From Streptomyces tateyamensis (GTDB taxonomy: Bacteria; Actinomycetota; Actinomycetes; Streptomycetales; Streptomycetaceae): 48,024 nt of DNA. Positions within the stretch are counted from its first letter, which is position 1; the number at the start of each line of letters is the position of its first letter. Below, piece by piece: positions 31,955-40,195 of the stretch. The stretch lies in the NCBI RefSeq assembly GCF_003205575.1, contig NZ_PYBW01000029.1:1-48024 (forward strand), written 5' to 3'. Both the position numbers and the translations under genes were made by a program. The notes beneath the pieces were generated by a model that saw only the letters and a list, made by a program, of their open reading frames with translations, was not told where the DNA came from and ran no database searches.

Positions 31955-32051
31955 TCCGACATGCTAGGTGCCGGGGGCCGCGATCCCGGGCACACCCGCG
32001 GCCCCGGCGTGGCTGACGGACCGTCAGCGGCCCGGCTCCTACCATCGAGCG
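31955..32051. promoter_or_regulatory. Divergent leaderless promoters with a perfect palindrome
   Basis: GCTGACGG-A-CCGTCAGC at 32012-32028 is a perfect 8-bp inverted repeat with a 1-nt centre. To its left, TAGCAT (complement of 31961-31966) lies 6 nt before the PKS ATG. To its right, TACCAT (32040-32045) lies 6 nt before the UbiA GTG. The palindrome overlaps where the UbiA -35 region would be, a sensible repressor site. Confidence 0.65.
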
Positions 32052-32909
32052 GTGCCCATCGAAGCCGTGCCGCGCCGCGCCGGCTCGCCCGTCGCCCTGC
32101 TGCTGGCCGCGCACCCCGTCCCCGCGCTCGCCGTCACCGGCCTGGCCACGGCACTCGCCGCCGCCGTCGGACGCGGACCGGCCGGCTGCCTGCTGGTGGG
32201 CCTCGCCGTGCTCAGCGGGCAGCTCTGTGTCGGCTGGAGCAACGACCTCATCGACGTCGGCCGGGACGTCCGCGCCGGCCGGCCCGACAAGCCGCTGGCC
32301 ACCGGTTCCCTGGCGCCCGCGTCCGCCGCCGTCGCGGCCTGTTCGGCGGGCCTGTCCTGTGTACCGCTCTCCCTCGCCTGCGGACCCGCGGCCGGCGGCG
32401 CGCACCTGGTCGCGGTGGCAGCGGCGCTGGCCTACAACGCGGCCCTGAAGAGCACCCCCTGGTCCTGGGCGCCCTACGCCCTGGCGTTCGCGCTGCTGCC
32501 CGCCTTCGTCACCCTCGGCCTGCCGCCCGACCACCCGTGGCCACCCGCCTGGCTGCTCGCCGCCGGCGCCCTGCTCGGCGTCGGCGCCCACCTCACGAAC
32601 GTGCTGCCCGACCTGGAGGCCGACCTGGCCTGCGGGATCCGCGGACTGCCGCACCGGCTGGGACGCGCGCGCAGCCGCGGGCTCGCGGCCCTCACCCTGC
32701 TCGCGGCCTCCGCCATCCTCGCCCTCGGCCCGCCCGGACCACCGGGCGCGGTGGGCTGGACCGGACTGGCCGCGGCCACCGTACTCGCCGCAGCCACCGC
32801 ACTGCCCCGCCCCCGGCACCCGGACAGCCGCCTGCCGTTCCTGCTCACCATCGCCCTGAGCGCCCTCGACCTGGCCCTCCTGCTGCTCCGCGGCACGACC
32901 CTGCGCTGA
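32052..32909 (+). CDS. UbiA-family membrane prenyltransferase
   Basis: A 285-residue polytopic membrane protein with both Asp-rich motifs of UbiA enzymes: NDLIDVGRD (near residue 65) and DLEADLACGIRG (near 185), with hydrophobic helices between. These bind prenyl diphosphate through Mg2+. Family members prenylate aromatic or quinone acceptors. Sharing a control region with the srsA-like operon suggests that it prenylates the phenolic lipid or quinone made there; this pairing is inferred. GTG at 32052 chosen because TACCAT lies 6 nt upstream (leaderless) and the first helix follows. Confidence 0.85.
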   Translation: MPIEAVPRRAGSPVALLLAAHPVPALAVTGLATALAAAVGRGPAGCLLVGLAVLSGQLCVGWSNDLIDVGRDVRAGRPDKPLATGSLAPASAAVAACSAGLSCVPLSLACGPAAGGAHLVAVAAALAYNAALKSTPWSWAPYALAFALLPAFVTLGLPPDHPWPPAWLLAAGALLGVGAHLTNVLPDLEADLACGIRGLPHRLGRARSRGLAALTLLAASAILALGPPGPPGAVGWTGLAAATVLAAATALPRPRHPDSRLPFLLTIALSALDLALLLLRGTTLR

Positions 32910-32983
32910 ACGCGGCTCAGCTCCGGCGCGCGCACTCGGGCGAGGGCCTGGCCCTGGGGACCGGTCTGTGCTGATGCTCGGCT

Positions 32984-33877
32984 CTACTGGGACGACGGGT
33001 CGGTCAAGCGCACCCGCAGGTGTTGCAAGCTGCGGGTGAAGGCTGACTGGACATAGGTGACGGACTCGTCCACAAGGCTGGGCCTGCAGCGGAGCAAGGC
33101 GGCGAGCGCGAGTCGGGCTTCCAAGCGGGCGAGTGGTGCGCCCAGGCAGAAGTGCGACCCCAAGCCGAAGGAGAGGTGCGGAGTGTCGCGGGTGACGTCC
33201 AGGTCGTGCGGGCGATCGTAGACGTCGGGATCGCGGTTGGCCGCGCCGAACGCCAGGACGGTGACGGTGCCTTCGGGCACCGGTCGTCCACCCACGGTGG
33301 TGGGGGCGAGCGCAATGCGCACGGTCATCTGGACAGGAGGCTCGTAGCGCAGGATTTCCTCCACGGCCCGGTGCATGGCCTGATCCTCGGGGCCGGCGGC
33401 GGCGAGGCGGTTGAGCTGGGAGGGGTGCGTCAGGAGGGCGTACAGTCCGTTGCTGATCAGTCCGACAGTGGTCTCGTATCCGGCGGCCAGGAGCTGGGCC
33501 GCGGTGGCGATGGCCTCGGTGACAGGGATCGGGTCCGTGTCCGGTGAGACGGGTTCCGCCAGCCTGGCCAGCACCGTGGAGGCGACCGCGGAGCCGTTCC
33601 CGTCGGCTTGGCGCAGGTGCAGGCGCAGGAGTTGCACCAGCGTGATGCGAGCTTGGGCGGCGTGGCGCCGCTGCTGGTCATCGACCAGGCTGTTGGGATC
33701 CATGCCGTTGATGACCACGCCGGCGGACTGCCGGAACCGCTCCTGCTCCTCGGTGGGGATCCCCAGCAGGTGGCTGATGACCCCCATGGCCAGGGGCTGG
33801 GCGATGTCGGTGACGACGTCCACCTGCCCACCTCGGCAAGCCGTGTCGAGCAGTGCGTCCAGGTGCCGGCTGATCAG
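32984..33877 (-). pseudogene. Cytochrome P450, 5'-truncated
   Basis: The frame encodes the C-terminal two thirds of a bacterial class I P450: LDALLDTACRGGQVDVVTDI, the I-helix AAGYETTVGLISNG, the EEILR ExxR motif, and the haem loop HLSFGLGSHFCLGAPLARLE. About the first 90-100 residues (helices A to C) are missing. Upstream the same frame runs without P450 similarity to the stop codon of the ACP gene at 33965-33967. A GTG at 33823 could start a 279-residue product, but without the N-terminal part it should not fold normally. It was probably once a full P450 downstream of the ACP and lost its 5' end by deletion. Confidence 0.8.
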
Positions 33878-33964
33878 AGGGGCACGTCCACCGGCGTGGC
33901 ACTGGCCGGGGCTGGAGGCGTGCGGTTGGCGAGTGCAGGGGGAGGGAGCGTGCTCTCCACGGGA

Positions 33965-34240
33965 CTAGCCGGCCGAAGCCTGGGCTGCGGTGAGCGCGGA
34001 GTTCAGGGTGCGGTGCGCCTCGACGATGGTGGTGGCCGGAGTGAAGTCCAGCCCGAAGCCGATGTGGCCGCCGGTCTCGTTCTCGACGGCGACCAGCAGT
34101 TCCGCCAGGGCGAGAGAGTCCAGCTCCAAGGATTCGAAGGTGACTGTGTCGTCGATGTCCGCCGCGGAGACGGTGGTGATTTCCGCGAGGATCTCCACCA
34201 GGCGTTCCCGGCTGATCGGCTCTTGGGATGTTGAGATCAT
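33965..34240 (-). CDS. Acyl carrier protein
   Basis: A 91-residue carrier protein with the phosphopantetheine serine in LELDSLALAELLVAVEN (Ser42), an acidic overall composition and normal length. ATG at 34240 with GAAGGAAAG upstream. It diverges from a truncated ketosynthase gene and precedes a truncated P450, so it looks like the surviving carrier of a dismantled type II PKS/fatty-acid-like locus. It may still serve the condensation protein at 36009. No phosphopantetheinyl transferase is nearby. Confidence 0.9.
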   Translation of the reverse strand: MISTSQEPISRERLVEILAEITTVSAADIDDTVTFESLELDSLALAELLVAVENETGGHIGFGLDFTPATTIVEAHRTLNSALTAAQASAG

Positions 34241-34646
34241 CTTTCCTTCTCCGGTAGCGGTGGCTGCCTCACGGGTCAGTGTGCCGAGGCGCCCGCTATG
34301 TACCTTTGACGGTCGGGAAGGGCGCGAGTGGATGACACGCGCTCGCTTCACTCTTCCTGGTGGATGTCGGACGGGACGGTGGATCCCGGTTGACGGGTCC
34401 GGCGATCGAGGTATGGCCTTCACAGGGGACATCGTGATCGCCGCTTGGCGTGTCGTGGGCGTCATGTGCACGGAAGTGCTTCCATGGCGGTGCGTCAACT
34501 GGCCTGGCCGGCCTTCGCTTCGAGCGACGGCCGGGTTGTCGCTCATTGGGCACACGGCCTGCTCGGTGTACGAAGCCGCTCCATGACGGAACAGCGCGCC
34601 ACCGGGCGTTCCCGCTGCTACCCCCAGCCTTTGGAGGGCACCTGTC
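34241..34646. promoter_or_regulatory. Divergent ACP/ketosynthase intergenic region
   Basis: About 400 bp without a supported gene. On the plus strand TTGACG (34390-34395) and TATGGC (34412-34417), 16 nt apart, form a plausible promoter for the ketosynthase gene. A second TTGACGG lies near 34310. GGAGG at 34633-34637 is the ketosynthase ribosome-binding site. Confidence 0.4.
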
Positions 34647-35597
34647 GTGCCGCAACTCTCCCAAGCCGCGATCACCGGCATCGGACTGATCACCCCGGCG
34701 GGCCAGGACCTTGATGCGGTCTGGGCCACCATGTGCGCCGGTCGAAGCCTCGCGCAGAAGGATCCGGAGCTGGCCGGCCTTCCCGTCGACATCGCCTGCC
34801 GCGTCAAGGACTTCGACGCCGTTGCTGCTCACGGACCGCGGCTGGCACGCCGAATGGACCGGTTCTGCCACCTCGCGCTGAGCGCGGCCCGCCTGGCGGT
34901 CGTCGACGCCAAGCTCGACCCCACGAGCTGGCCGTCCAGTCGCGTCGGCGTCGTTCTCGGTGTCAGCAGCAACAGCCTGGACACCTACGCCCGGCAGTTC
35001 GCCCTCCTCGATCAGGGCCGTTCCACGCTCGTCTCTCCGCTGGCGCTGCCGCGCAGCCTTCCCAGCACGGCCGCTGCGGAGATCGCCATTGACCTGGGAG
35101 TCCGAGGTCCCAGCTTCAGCATCGTCAACGCCTGCGCCTCGGGCGCCACCGCTCTTGGCATCGGCCGCGACCTGATCGCTGCCGGAGCTTGCGACATCGT
35201 CCTCGCGGGCGGCAGTGAGTCCGGCTGCGCCCGGATGAACGCCACCTGCTTGACCCAGCTCCAGGCCCTGTCCCGCTGCACCGACGCCCCGCACCGCGCC
35301 TCCCGCCCGTTCGACGCGGACCGAGACGGGTTCGTTCTGTCCGAGGGCGCTGCCGTCCTGGTGCTCGAGCATCCCGACCACGCGCTCCGCCGGGGCGCCC
35401 ATGTTCGCGCCCGCCTGCGCGGCTACGCCAGTACCAGCGATGCCTACCACCCCGTCGCTCCCCATCCCGAGGGCACCGGCGCGGAGGAGGCCCTGCGAGC
35501 CGCACTCACCAATGCCGGCCTCACCCCGCGCGACATCGGCCACGTCAACGCGCACGGCATCCTGACGGTGGCAATCCCTCCGGTCGGCGGACCGTAG
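34647..35597 (+). pseudogene. Beta-ketoacyl-ACP synthase, 3'-truncated
   Basis: 316 residues of a FabF/type II PKS-like ketosynthase. The active-site Cys is present in IVNACASGATAL (Cys163), followed by AGGSESGC and RPFDADRDGFVLSEGAA. The first catalytic His region begins GHVNAHG (His303), but the expected GT-type continuation is replaced by ILTVAIPPVGGP and a stop. About 100 C-terminal residues, including the second catalytic His and its lysine neighbour region, are missing. GTG start at 34647 after GGAGG. The junction near 35565 looks like a deletion or recombination point. The product is probably inactive. Confidence 0.8.
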
Positions 35598-36008
35598 TCG
35601 TCGCACTGACCGGCCAGCACCCCAACGAGTCGTGGCCGCACGGCTTTCTGGCGGAGGCGGCTGCGTGGGGGTCAGCCGGCCGGTCCGCTGACCAAGGTGA
35701 CGGTGGTGCGCCGCGCCGTCGGTCCACTGGACGGTCACGTGGGAGCCGACGCTGCGGCTCGCCATGATCGTGGTGAGCGCGAGGCCGTGGCTTTCGCCTG
35801 CCGTTAGCCCACATTGGTCAACGGCGTTTCTCCGAGATCATCGGATCGTTGGTCTGGTTGTGTCGTTGAGCGATGCCCTGTGGGCATGGACCGACGACAC
35901 CCTGTGTGGCGGCGGTACCTCCCGGCGTAGCCGACGGCCGCCACCTGGCGCTCAAACTTGTCCGCCCCCGCCCTGTCTGAGTCCTGGGGGCATGCGAACG
36001 GAGACTTC
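35598..36008. other. Junction region after the truncated ketosynthase
   Basis: About 410 bp with no supported gene. The missing ketosynthase 3' part is not found here in any frame. A minus-strand stretch at 35670-35765 (MASRSVGSHVTVQWTDG) reads like the start of an actinobacterial protein but does not continue; it may be debris. GGAG at 36000-36003 serves the next gene. Confidence 0.4.
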
Positions 36009-37535
36009 GTGCGAGTGACCGACATCCAGCGTTGCGAGATCCGGCCCGGACGTCTCGTCGAGTGGACGCTGCATCCGACGGCCGTCGAGGCCGCGAGTGG
36101 TCTGCCGGACGATGCCCGCCCGCCCGCGTACGTGCAGGAGGCGCACGTGCGAACGGCGCGGGCGGTACGCCAAGGCGGCTTGTTCGTGCCGACCTGGCTC
36201 GGCACCGCGTTCGACGTGCCGGGACGGGTCGATCTCGGCGTCCTCGAAGGCGCGCTGCGGGACTGGACGCTTCGACACGAGACGTTGCGCAGCGGATTGC
36301 GCTGGGTCGGCGACGAGTTGCGACGCTTCACGCTGGATGCCGATCGGGTCGTGCTGCACCGCGAGGACATCGGCGATTTTCCCGACGCGGCGACATTGAC
36401 CCGGTACCTGCAGGACCGCTTCGATCTCGCGGCGGACGCGCTCGCCTGGCCGAACTTCATTTTCACCGCTGTCGTCAGGGATGACAGCACAAGTGTCTAC
36501 ATGGCGTTCGACCACACCAATGTCGACGCGTACTCGATCCAGCGCATCGCCGCGGAGATCCACGAACTCTATGCGGCGGGTCTTGACGGCCGCGCGCTGG
36601 ACAGGGCGCCAGCCGCCAGTTATGTCGATTTCTGCGCGACCGAGCGCGGGAGTGCTGATCAGATCGACGACACGCACGCGATCGTCGCTCGCTGGCGGGA
36701 GTTCATCAACCGGTGCGACGGGAAGCTGCCGAACTTCCCCGTCGACCTCGGTCTCGATCCCGAAGGGCCGCTGCCGACCCAGAAGTTCATGTGCGAGATG
36801 CTCGTGGACGCTTCGGACGCGGCGGCTTTCGAGGCGTACTGCCGCCCGTACGGCGGGAGCCTGACCGGCATCCTCGCGGCCACCGCTCTCATCGTCGGTG
36901 AGGGCAGCGGGCAGCACGTGTACCGCACCGTCGTGCCGTTCCACACCAGGGCGCATTCCCAGTGGGCGGACTCGGTGGGCTGGTACGTGGGCGGTGCGCC
37001 GATCGAGATTCCCGTGGCGCGTGCGCCGGATTTCGACAGCGCATTGGAGATGGTGCGCGCGGAACTGCGGGAGAGTCGGCCGCTGTCGAGGATGCCCATC
37101 GCTCGTGTGCTCCAGCTGCTGGGCTCCGACTTCCGGCCCACGTCTCCGGACCTGTACTCGATCGTGTCGTTCGTCGACACGCGCGGCATCCCGGGCGCGG
37201 AGCGCTGGCAGGACCTCAGAGCGTACGCGCTGCTGCGGGTCTCGTACGGCGACCAGGTGTGCGCGTGGATCACAAGGCTCCACGAGGGCCTGCAGTTCGC
37301 CAGCCGCTATCCGGACACCGGCGTCGCGGCAAAGAACATGCGGCTGTATGTCGAGCGGCTGCGGGAACTCATCGTCTCGGTGGCGCGGGAAGGCGTGGCC
37401 GCGCGCGCCACCGCGGTGGCGGACGACATGTCGCGGTCCCGACCCGGTCCAGTGCGCATCCCGCAGCCCGGTGAACCCCTCACCACCAGCGGCAACCACG
37501 CAAAGGGCGACACCCGGGCGACCTTGCCCGGGTGA
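36009..37535 (+). CDS. Stand-alone condensation-domain (acyltransferase-like) protein
   Basis: A 508-residue protein with the two-lobed chloramphenicol-acetyltransferase-like fold of NRPS condensation domains and PapA/WES acyltransferases. The N-lobe has RHETLRSGLRWV and the active-site motif appears as FDHTNVDAYS: His169 and Asp173 are kept, but the first His and final Gly of HHxxxDG are Asp and Ala. The C-lobe has VGWYVGGAPIEIP (a DFG-like position). It may ester- or amide-link an acyl group from the nearby ACP to an acceptor. The GTG at 36009 follows GGAG by 5 nt; GTG at 36015 and TTG at 35958 are alternatives. Its lower GC preference suggests separate ancestry. Confidence 0.75.
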   Translation: MRVTDIQRCEIRPGRLVEWTLHPTAVEAASGLPDDARPPAYVQEAHVRTARAVRQGGLFVPTWLGTAFDVPGRVDLGVLEGALRDWTLRHETLRSGLRWVGDELRRFTLDADRVVLHREDIGDFPDAATLTRYLQDRFDLAADALAWPNFIFTAVVRDDSTSVYMAFDHTNVDAYSIQRIAAEIHELYAAGLDGRALDRAPAASYVDFCATERGSADQIDDTHAIVARWREFINRCDGKLPNFPVDLGLDPEGPLPTQKFMCEMLVDASDAAAFEAYCRPYGGSLTGILAATALIVGEGSGQHVYRTVVPFHTRAHSQWADSVGWYVGGAPIEIPVARAPDFDSALEMVRAELRESRPLSRMPIARVLQLLGSDFRPTSPDLYSIVSFVDTRGIPGAERWQDLRAYALLRVSYGDQVCAWITRLHEGLQFASRYPDTGVAAKNMRLYVERLRELIVSVAREGVAARATAVADDMSRSRPGPVRIPQPGEPLTTSGNHAKGDTRATLPG

Positions 37536-37632
37536 GGGGCCCGGGCGCGCCCGGTGCGGCCCGACCACCCGCGCGAGAGCCGTCAAGGCCGGTCTCCGGG
37601 GATGTTCTCGCCGCCGGCACTACCTGCGACCG

Positions 37633-38010
37633 ATATCCCGGATCGGCCGCCGTCTACCCGCGCACGCCACCTCCCTGGGCAAGGCGCTCCTGGCCGAACG
37701 GACCGAAGCCGAGGTCCACAAGCTGCTCGGCGCCCCGCTCACCGCGCTGACCGAACACACCCTGACCGACTACGACGCGCTCACAGCCGACCTGGCCCGC
37801 ACACGAGAGCGCGGATATGCCGTCGACCACGAAGAGAACACGCTGGGCCTGCGCTGCTTCGGAGTGGCGATCCGCACCGAGTTCCCGGCCCGCGACGCAC
37901 TGAGCTGCTCCCTACCGATTGCCCGGCTGACCGAGGTTGGCGAGGCCACAATCGTCCACGCCCTGCTCGCCGCGCGCGAACGGCTCGAGGCGTCCACCAG
38001 CCGCCGCTGA
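37633..38010 (+). pseudogene. IclR-family regulator, C-terminal fragment
   Basis: The frame matches only the effector-binding half of IclR regulators: RIGRRLPAHATSLGKALLA, then TLTDYDALTADLARTRERGY, then HEENTLGLRCFGVAIR and the terminal helix. The N-terminal winged helix-turn-helix is absent; the sequence before about 37633 does not resemble it in any frame. It ends 19 nt before the dehydrogenase gene, so the intact gene probably controlled that enzyme. It cannot act as a DNA-binding regulator in this state. Confidence 0.8.
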
Positions 38011-38029
38011 CATTCACGAAAGGCACATC

Positions 38030-38812
38030 ATGGCAAGAGTTCTGATCACCGGAGCCGCCGGAGCTGTCGGGGGCTATCTGCGGGCGGGTCTGCCCGGCCT
38101 GGGCTGGCAGATCCGCGGCTTCGACCGGGTGCCTGGCGAGGGCCTCGCTACCGAGGACTGGCACGTCGGCGACATCCGCGACGCGGAAGCCCTGGACGCC
38201 GCGTGCGACGGTGTGGACGCGATCATCCACCTGGCCGGCATCCCGGTCGAGGCCCCCTTCGCCGACATCCTGTCCACCAATATCGACGGCACCTACCAGG
38301 TCTTCGAAGCAGCCCGGCGCTGCGGCGTCCGGCGAGTCGTCTACGCCAGCTCCAACCACGCGGTGGGGTTCACGCCGCGAACGGAACTGGCCGGCGTCGA
38401 CACCCGGCAACGTCCCGACACCTACTACGGGCTTTCCAAAGTCTTCGGAGAGGGGATCGGCAGCCTGTACGCCGACAAGTACGGCCTGGAAGTCGTCGCA
38501 GTACGGATCGGCTCGTGCTTCCCAGTCCCGCGCACGGTCCGGATGTTGGAGAGCTGGTTGAGCCCGGCCGACGCCGTGGATCTGTTCCGGGCGTGCCTGA
38601 CCACGCCGGGCCTGCGCTATGAGGTCGTCTACGGAATCTCGGCGAACTCTCGCGCCTGGTGGGACCTGGCACCGGCCCGCAAGCTCGGATACGACCCGCA
38701 GGACGACGCGGAGGCGTTTGCTGCGGATGTACTCATGGCCTGCGGCCCACTGGACGAGTCCGATCCTGAATACCGTTACCTGGGAGGGGCGTTCACCACG
38801 CACGAGCCTTGA
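38030..38812 (+). CDS. NAD-dependent epimerase/dehydratase, uronate dehydrogenase-like
   Basis: A 260-residue extended short-chain dehydrogenase with the NAD-binding GAAGAVGGYL near the N-terminus, the IIHLAG segment, YASSNHAVGF and the catalytic YYGLSK (Tyr-x3-Lys, near 135). The SSNHAVGF element and short length are typical of uronate dehydrogenases, which oxidise galacturonate or glucuronate to aldarolactones. The preceding IclR fragment fits a sugar-acid catabolic origin. ATG at 38030 with AAAGG upstream. It looks intact although its regulator is broken. Confidence 0.85.
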   Translation: MARVLITGAAGAVGGYLRAGLPGLGWQIRGFDRVPGEGLATEDWHVGDIRDAEALDAACDGVDAIIHLAGIPVEAPFADILSTNIDGTYQVFEAARRCGVRRVVYASSNHAVGFTPRTELAGVDTRQRPDTYYGLSKVFGEGIGSLYADKYGLEVVAVRIGSCFPVPRTVRMLESWLSPADAVDLFRACLTTPGLRYEVVYGISANSRAWWDLAPARKLGYDPQDDAEAFAADVLMACGPLDESDPEYRYLGGAFTTHEP

Positions 38813-38864
38813 TGCCTCGGCGAGCAGCACGTGGATGGCGGCACCGGTCGGGGAGTGCGCGCGA

Positions 38865-39081
38865 TCACAGCCCGGTGGCCGGCCAGACGGTCACGGCCGC
38901 GGTGGCGGTGAGCCCGACGGTGAGTGTGATCCGGCGGTCTTCGCCGGTCAGGTGGACGGCGATCGCACCAGTCTGCAGGAGCACGAAGCCGATGGCCGTG
39001 GCCGGCGCCAGGGAGGGGGGCGAGCCCGGTCAGTGGCGGCAGGATCAAGCCGGTCGCGCCGAGTTGGAACAGTACGGTTGG
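38865..39081 (-). pseudogene. DoxX-like membrane protein fragment, frameshifted
   Basis: Minus-strand translation gives TVLFQLGATGLILPPLTGLAP in one frame. After a C6 run (complement of 39015-39020) it continues in another frame as SLAPATAIGFVLLQTGAIAV, HLTGEDRRITLTVGL and a stop at 38865. Together these match the C-terminal half of DoxX-family membrane proteins (GAxGLILP...GLAP...GAIxxHL). The N-terminal half is missing and a one-base slip breaks the rest. It lies in the otherwise empty 38813-39231 interval. Confidence 0.6.
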
Positions 39082-39231
39082 CCTGGCCCCGCAGGGACAC
39101 GACCTGCCTGCGGCAGTTGGCCATGGTACCGCTGATCGACATGAAAGGGCTGGTTGAGATGAATCTCAACCAGCGTCCGGACGACTGCCCGCCGCCGCCT
39201 GGTGGCGGGGCGGGCAGTGCCAGGGGTCCGG

Positions 39232-39711
39232 TCAGCCGTTGGCGAGGCTGATCTGGTCGTTGAAGACCACCCAGTGCTGACCCGGGTCCTTGACATCGCA
39301 CGGCTTGGTCGAGATGTTCGGGGTGCCCCAGGCGTTGGCCAGGCAGTACGCAGGGCCGAAGGCGAGGGAGATCTGCTGGCCCGTGACCGTCCAGTACTGG
39401 CCCTGGTCCTTGGCGTCGCAGGGCTTGGTGGAGATGTCCTGGGCGTTCCACGTGTTGGCCAGGCAATAGGCCCGCGCGTTGGTGAGGGAGACCTGCTGGC
39501 CCGAGAGGGTCCAGTGCTGGCCCTGGTCCTTGGCGTCGCAGGGCTTCGTGGAGGTGCTCGGAGTGCTCCAGGCGTTGGCCAGGCAGTACAGGCCCGGCGT
39601 GCGCAGGGACCGGGCACCGGCGTCCGTGGCCCCCGCCCCTGCGCCCGGCAGGAAGGAAGCGGTCAGAGCCAGTGCGGCAACGGCCAGCGTCTTACGGAAC
39701 GCGACTGCCAT
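39232..39711 (-). CDS. Secreted three-repeat beta-trefoil lectin-like protein
   Basis: A 159-residue protein with a signal peptide (MAVAFRKTLAVAALALTASF, probable cleavage after an Ala-rich stretch near 28-31). Three tandem repeats of about 40 residues follow, each starting YCLAN and containing STKPCD, KD-GQ and a QHW or QYW. The QxW element and the threefold repeat are hallmarks of ricin-type beta-trefoils, and the size recalls single-trefoil lectins such as actinohivin. Each repeat keeps one Cys pair (YC and PC), probably a disulphide. It should be exported and bind carbohydrate; the ligand is unknown. ATG at 39711 after AAGGACG. Confidence 0.8.
   Translation of the reverse strand: MAVAFRKTLAVAALALTASFLPGAGAGATDAGARSLRTPGLYCLANAWSTPSTSTKPCDAKDQGQHWTLSGQQVSLTNARAYCLANTWNAQDISTKPCDAKDQGQYWTVTGQQISLAFGPAYCLANAWGTPNISTKPCDVKDPGQHWVVFNDQISLANG
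39240..39597 (-). repeat. 120-bp tandem repeat inside the lectin-like gene
   Basis: The three protein repeats are also visible in DNA with a 120-bp period: TCGCAGGGCTT recurs at about 39416 and 39536, with a near copy at 39296, and TTGGCCAGGCA-type segments repeat in step. The DNA similarity indicates recent duplication or ongoing homogenisation. Confidence 0.75.
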
Positions 39712-39862
39712 GGAACCCGTCCTTGCGGTAGACGTGCGGCTGCGCGCACGATCAGGAAGCGCCCTCCCGGTACGGAAGGGGCGCGCAGGGCCATTGGTAG
39801 CAGTAATAGTTTGTCAACGAACATCTCCGCTGGACTCGTTCACCCCAACGGGCCAGCCAAAG

Positions 39863-40093
39863 ATGATGATCCAACCGCCACCAGTGCCGCCGCTTCTGCC
39901 CGAGTCGGGGCCGAAGCTCAGGCCGGGGCGGCCTCGTGTGCCGGACCGTCAGGCGCTGTGCGGGATCCTGTTCGTGCTGCACACGGGCATCCAGTGGGAG
40001 TACCTGCCGCAGGAGCTCGGCTTCGGCTCGGGCATGACCTGCTCGCGGCGCCTTGCGGCCTGGAACGAGGCCGGCGTGTGGGACCGGCTCCAC
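39863..40093 (+). pseudogene. IS5-family transposase, N-terminal fragment
   Basis: The frame reads PLLPESGPKLRPGRPRVPD, then RQALCGILFVLHTGIQWEYL, then GSGMTCSRRLAAWNEAGVWD and RLH, the conserved N-terminal region of Streptomyces IS5-type transposases. After His at 40091-40093 similarity stops, and the DDE catalytic part is absent. No terminal inverted repeats were recognised. The remnant marks a past insertion between the lectin and phosphatase genes. The following 40094-40195 stretch holds nothing recognisable. Confidence 0.8.
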
Positions 40094-40195
40094 CTGCCTG
40101 ACCACCTACCGACACGTCCAACCCGTTTGTTAGGACCTCAAAGCCCCGAGCAATCGTCAAGACTTGTTGATGGGGGGTGTCTGGGCTGCGGTGCG

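Noticed and set aside
34296..35765. Long minus-strand frame opposite the ketosynthase gene
   Set aside because: It is antisense to the ketosynthase, whose motifs are clear, and has no domain of its own.
35598..36008. Search for the missing ketosynthase 3' end by frameshift
   Set aside because: No frame after 35565 continues the GTxxPLND region, so truncation by deletion fits better than a frameshift.
39240..39597. Tandem repeat considered as a CRISPR-like array
   Set aside because: The units are contiguous 120-bp coding repeats within a secreted protein gene, with no unique spacers.
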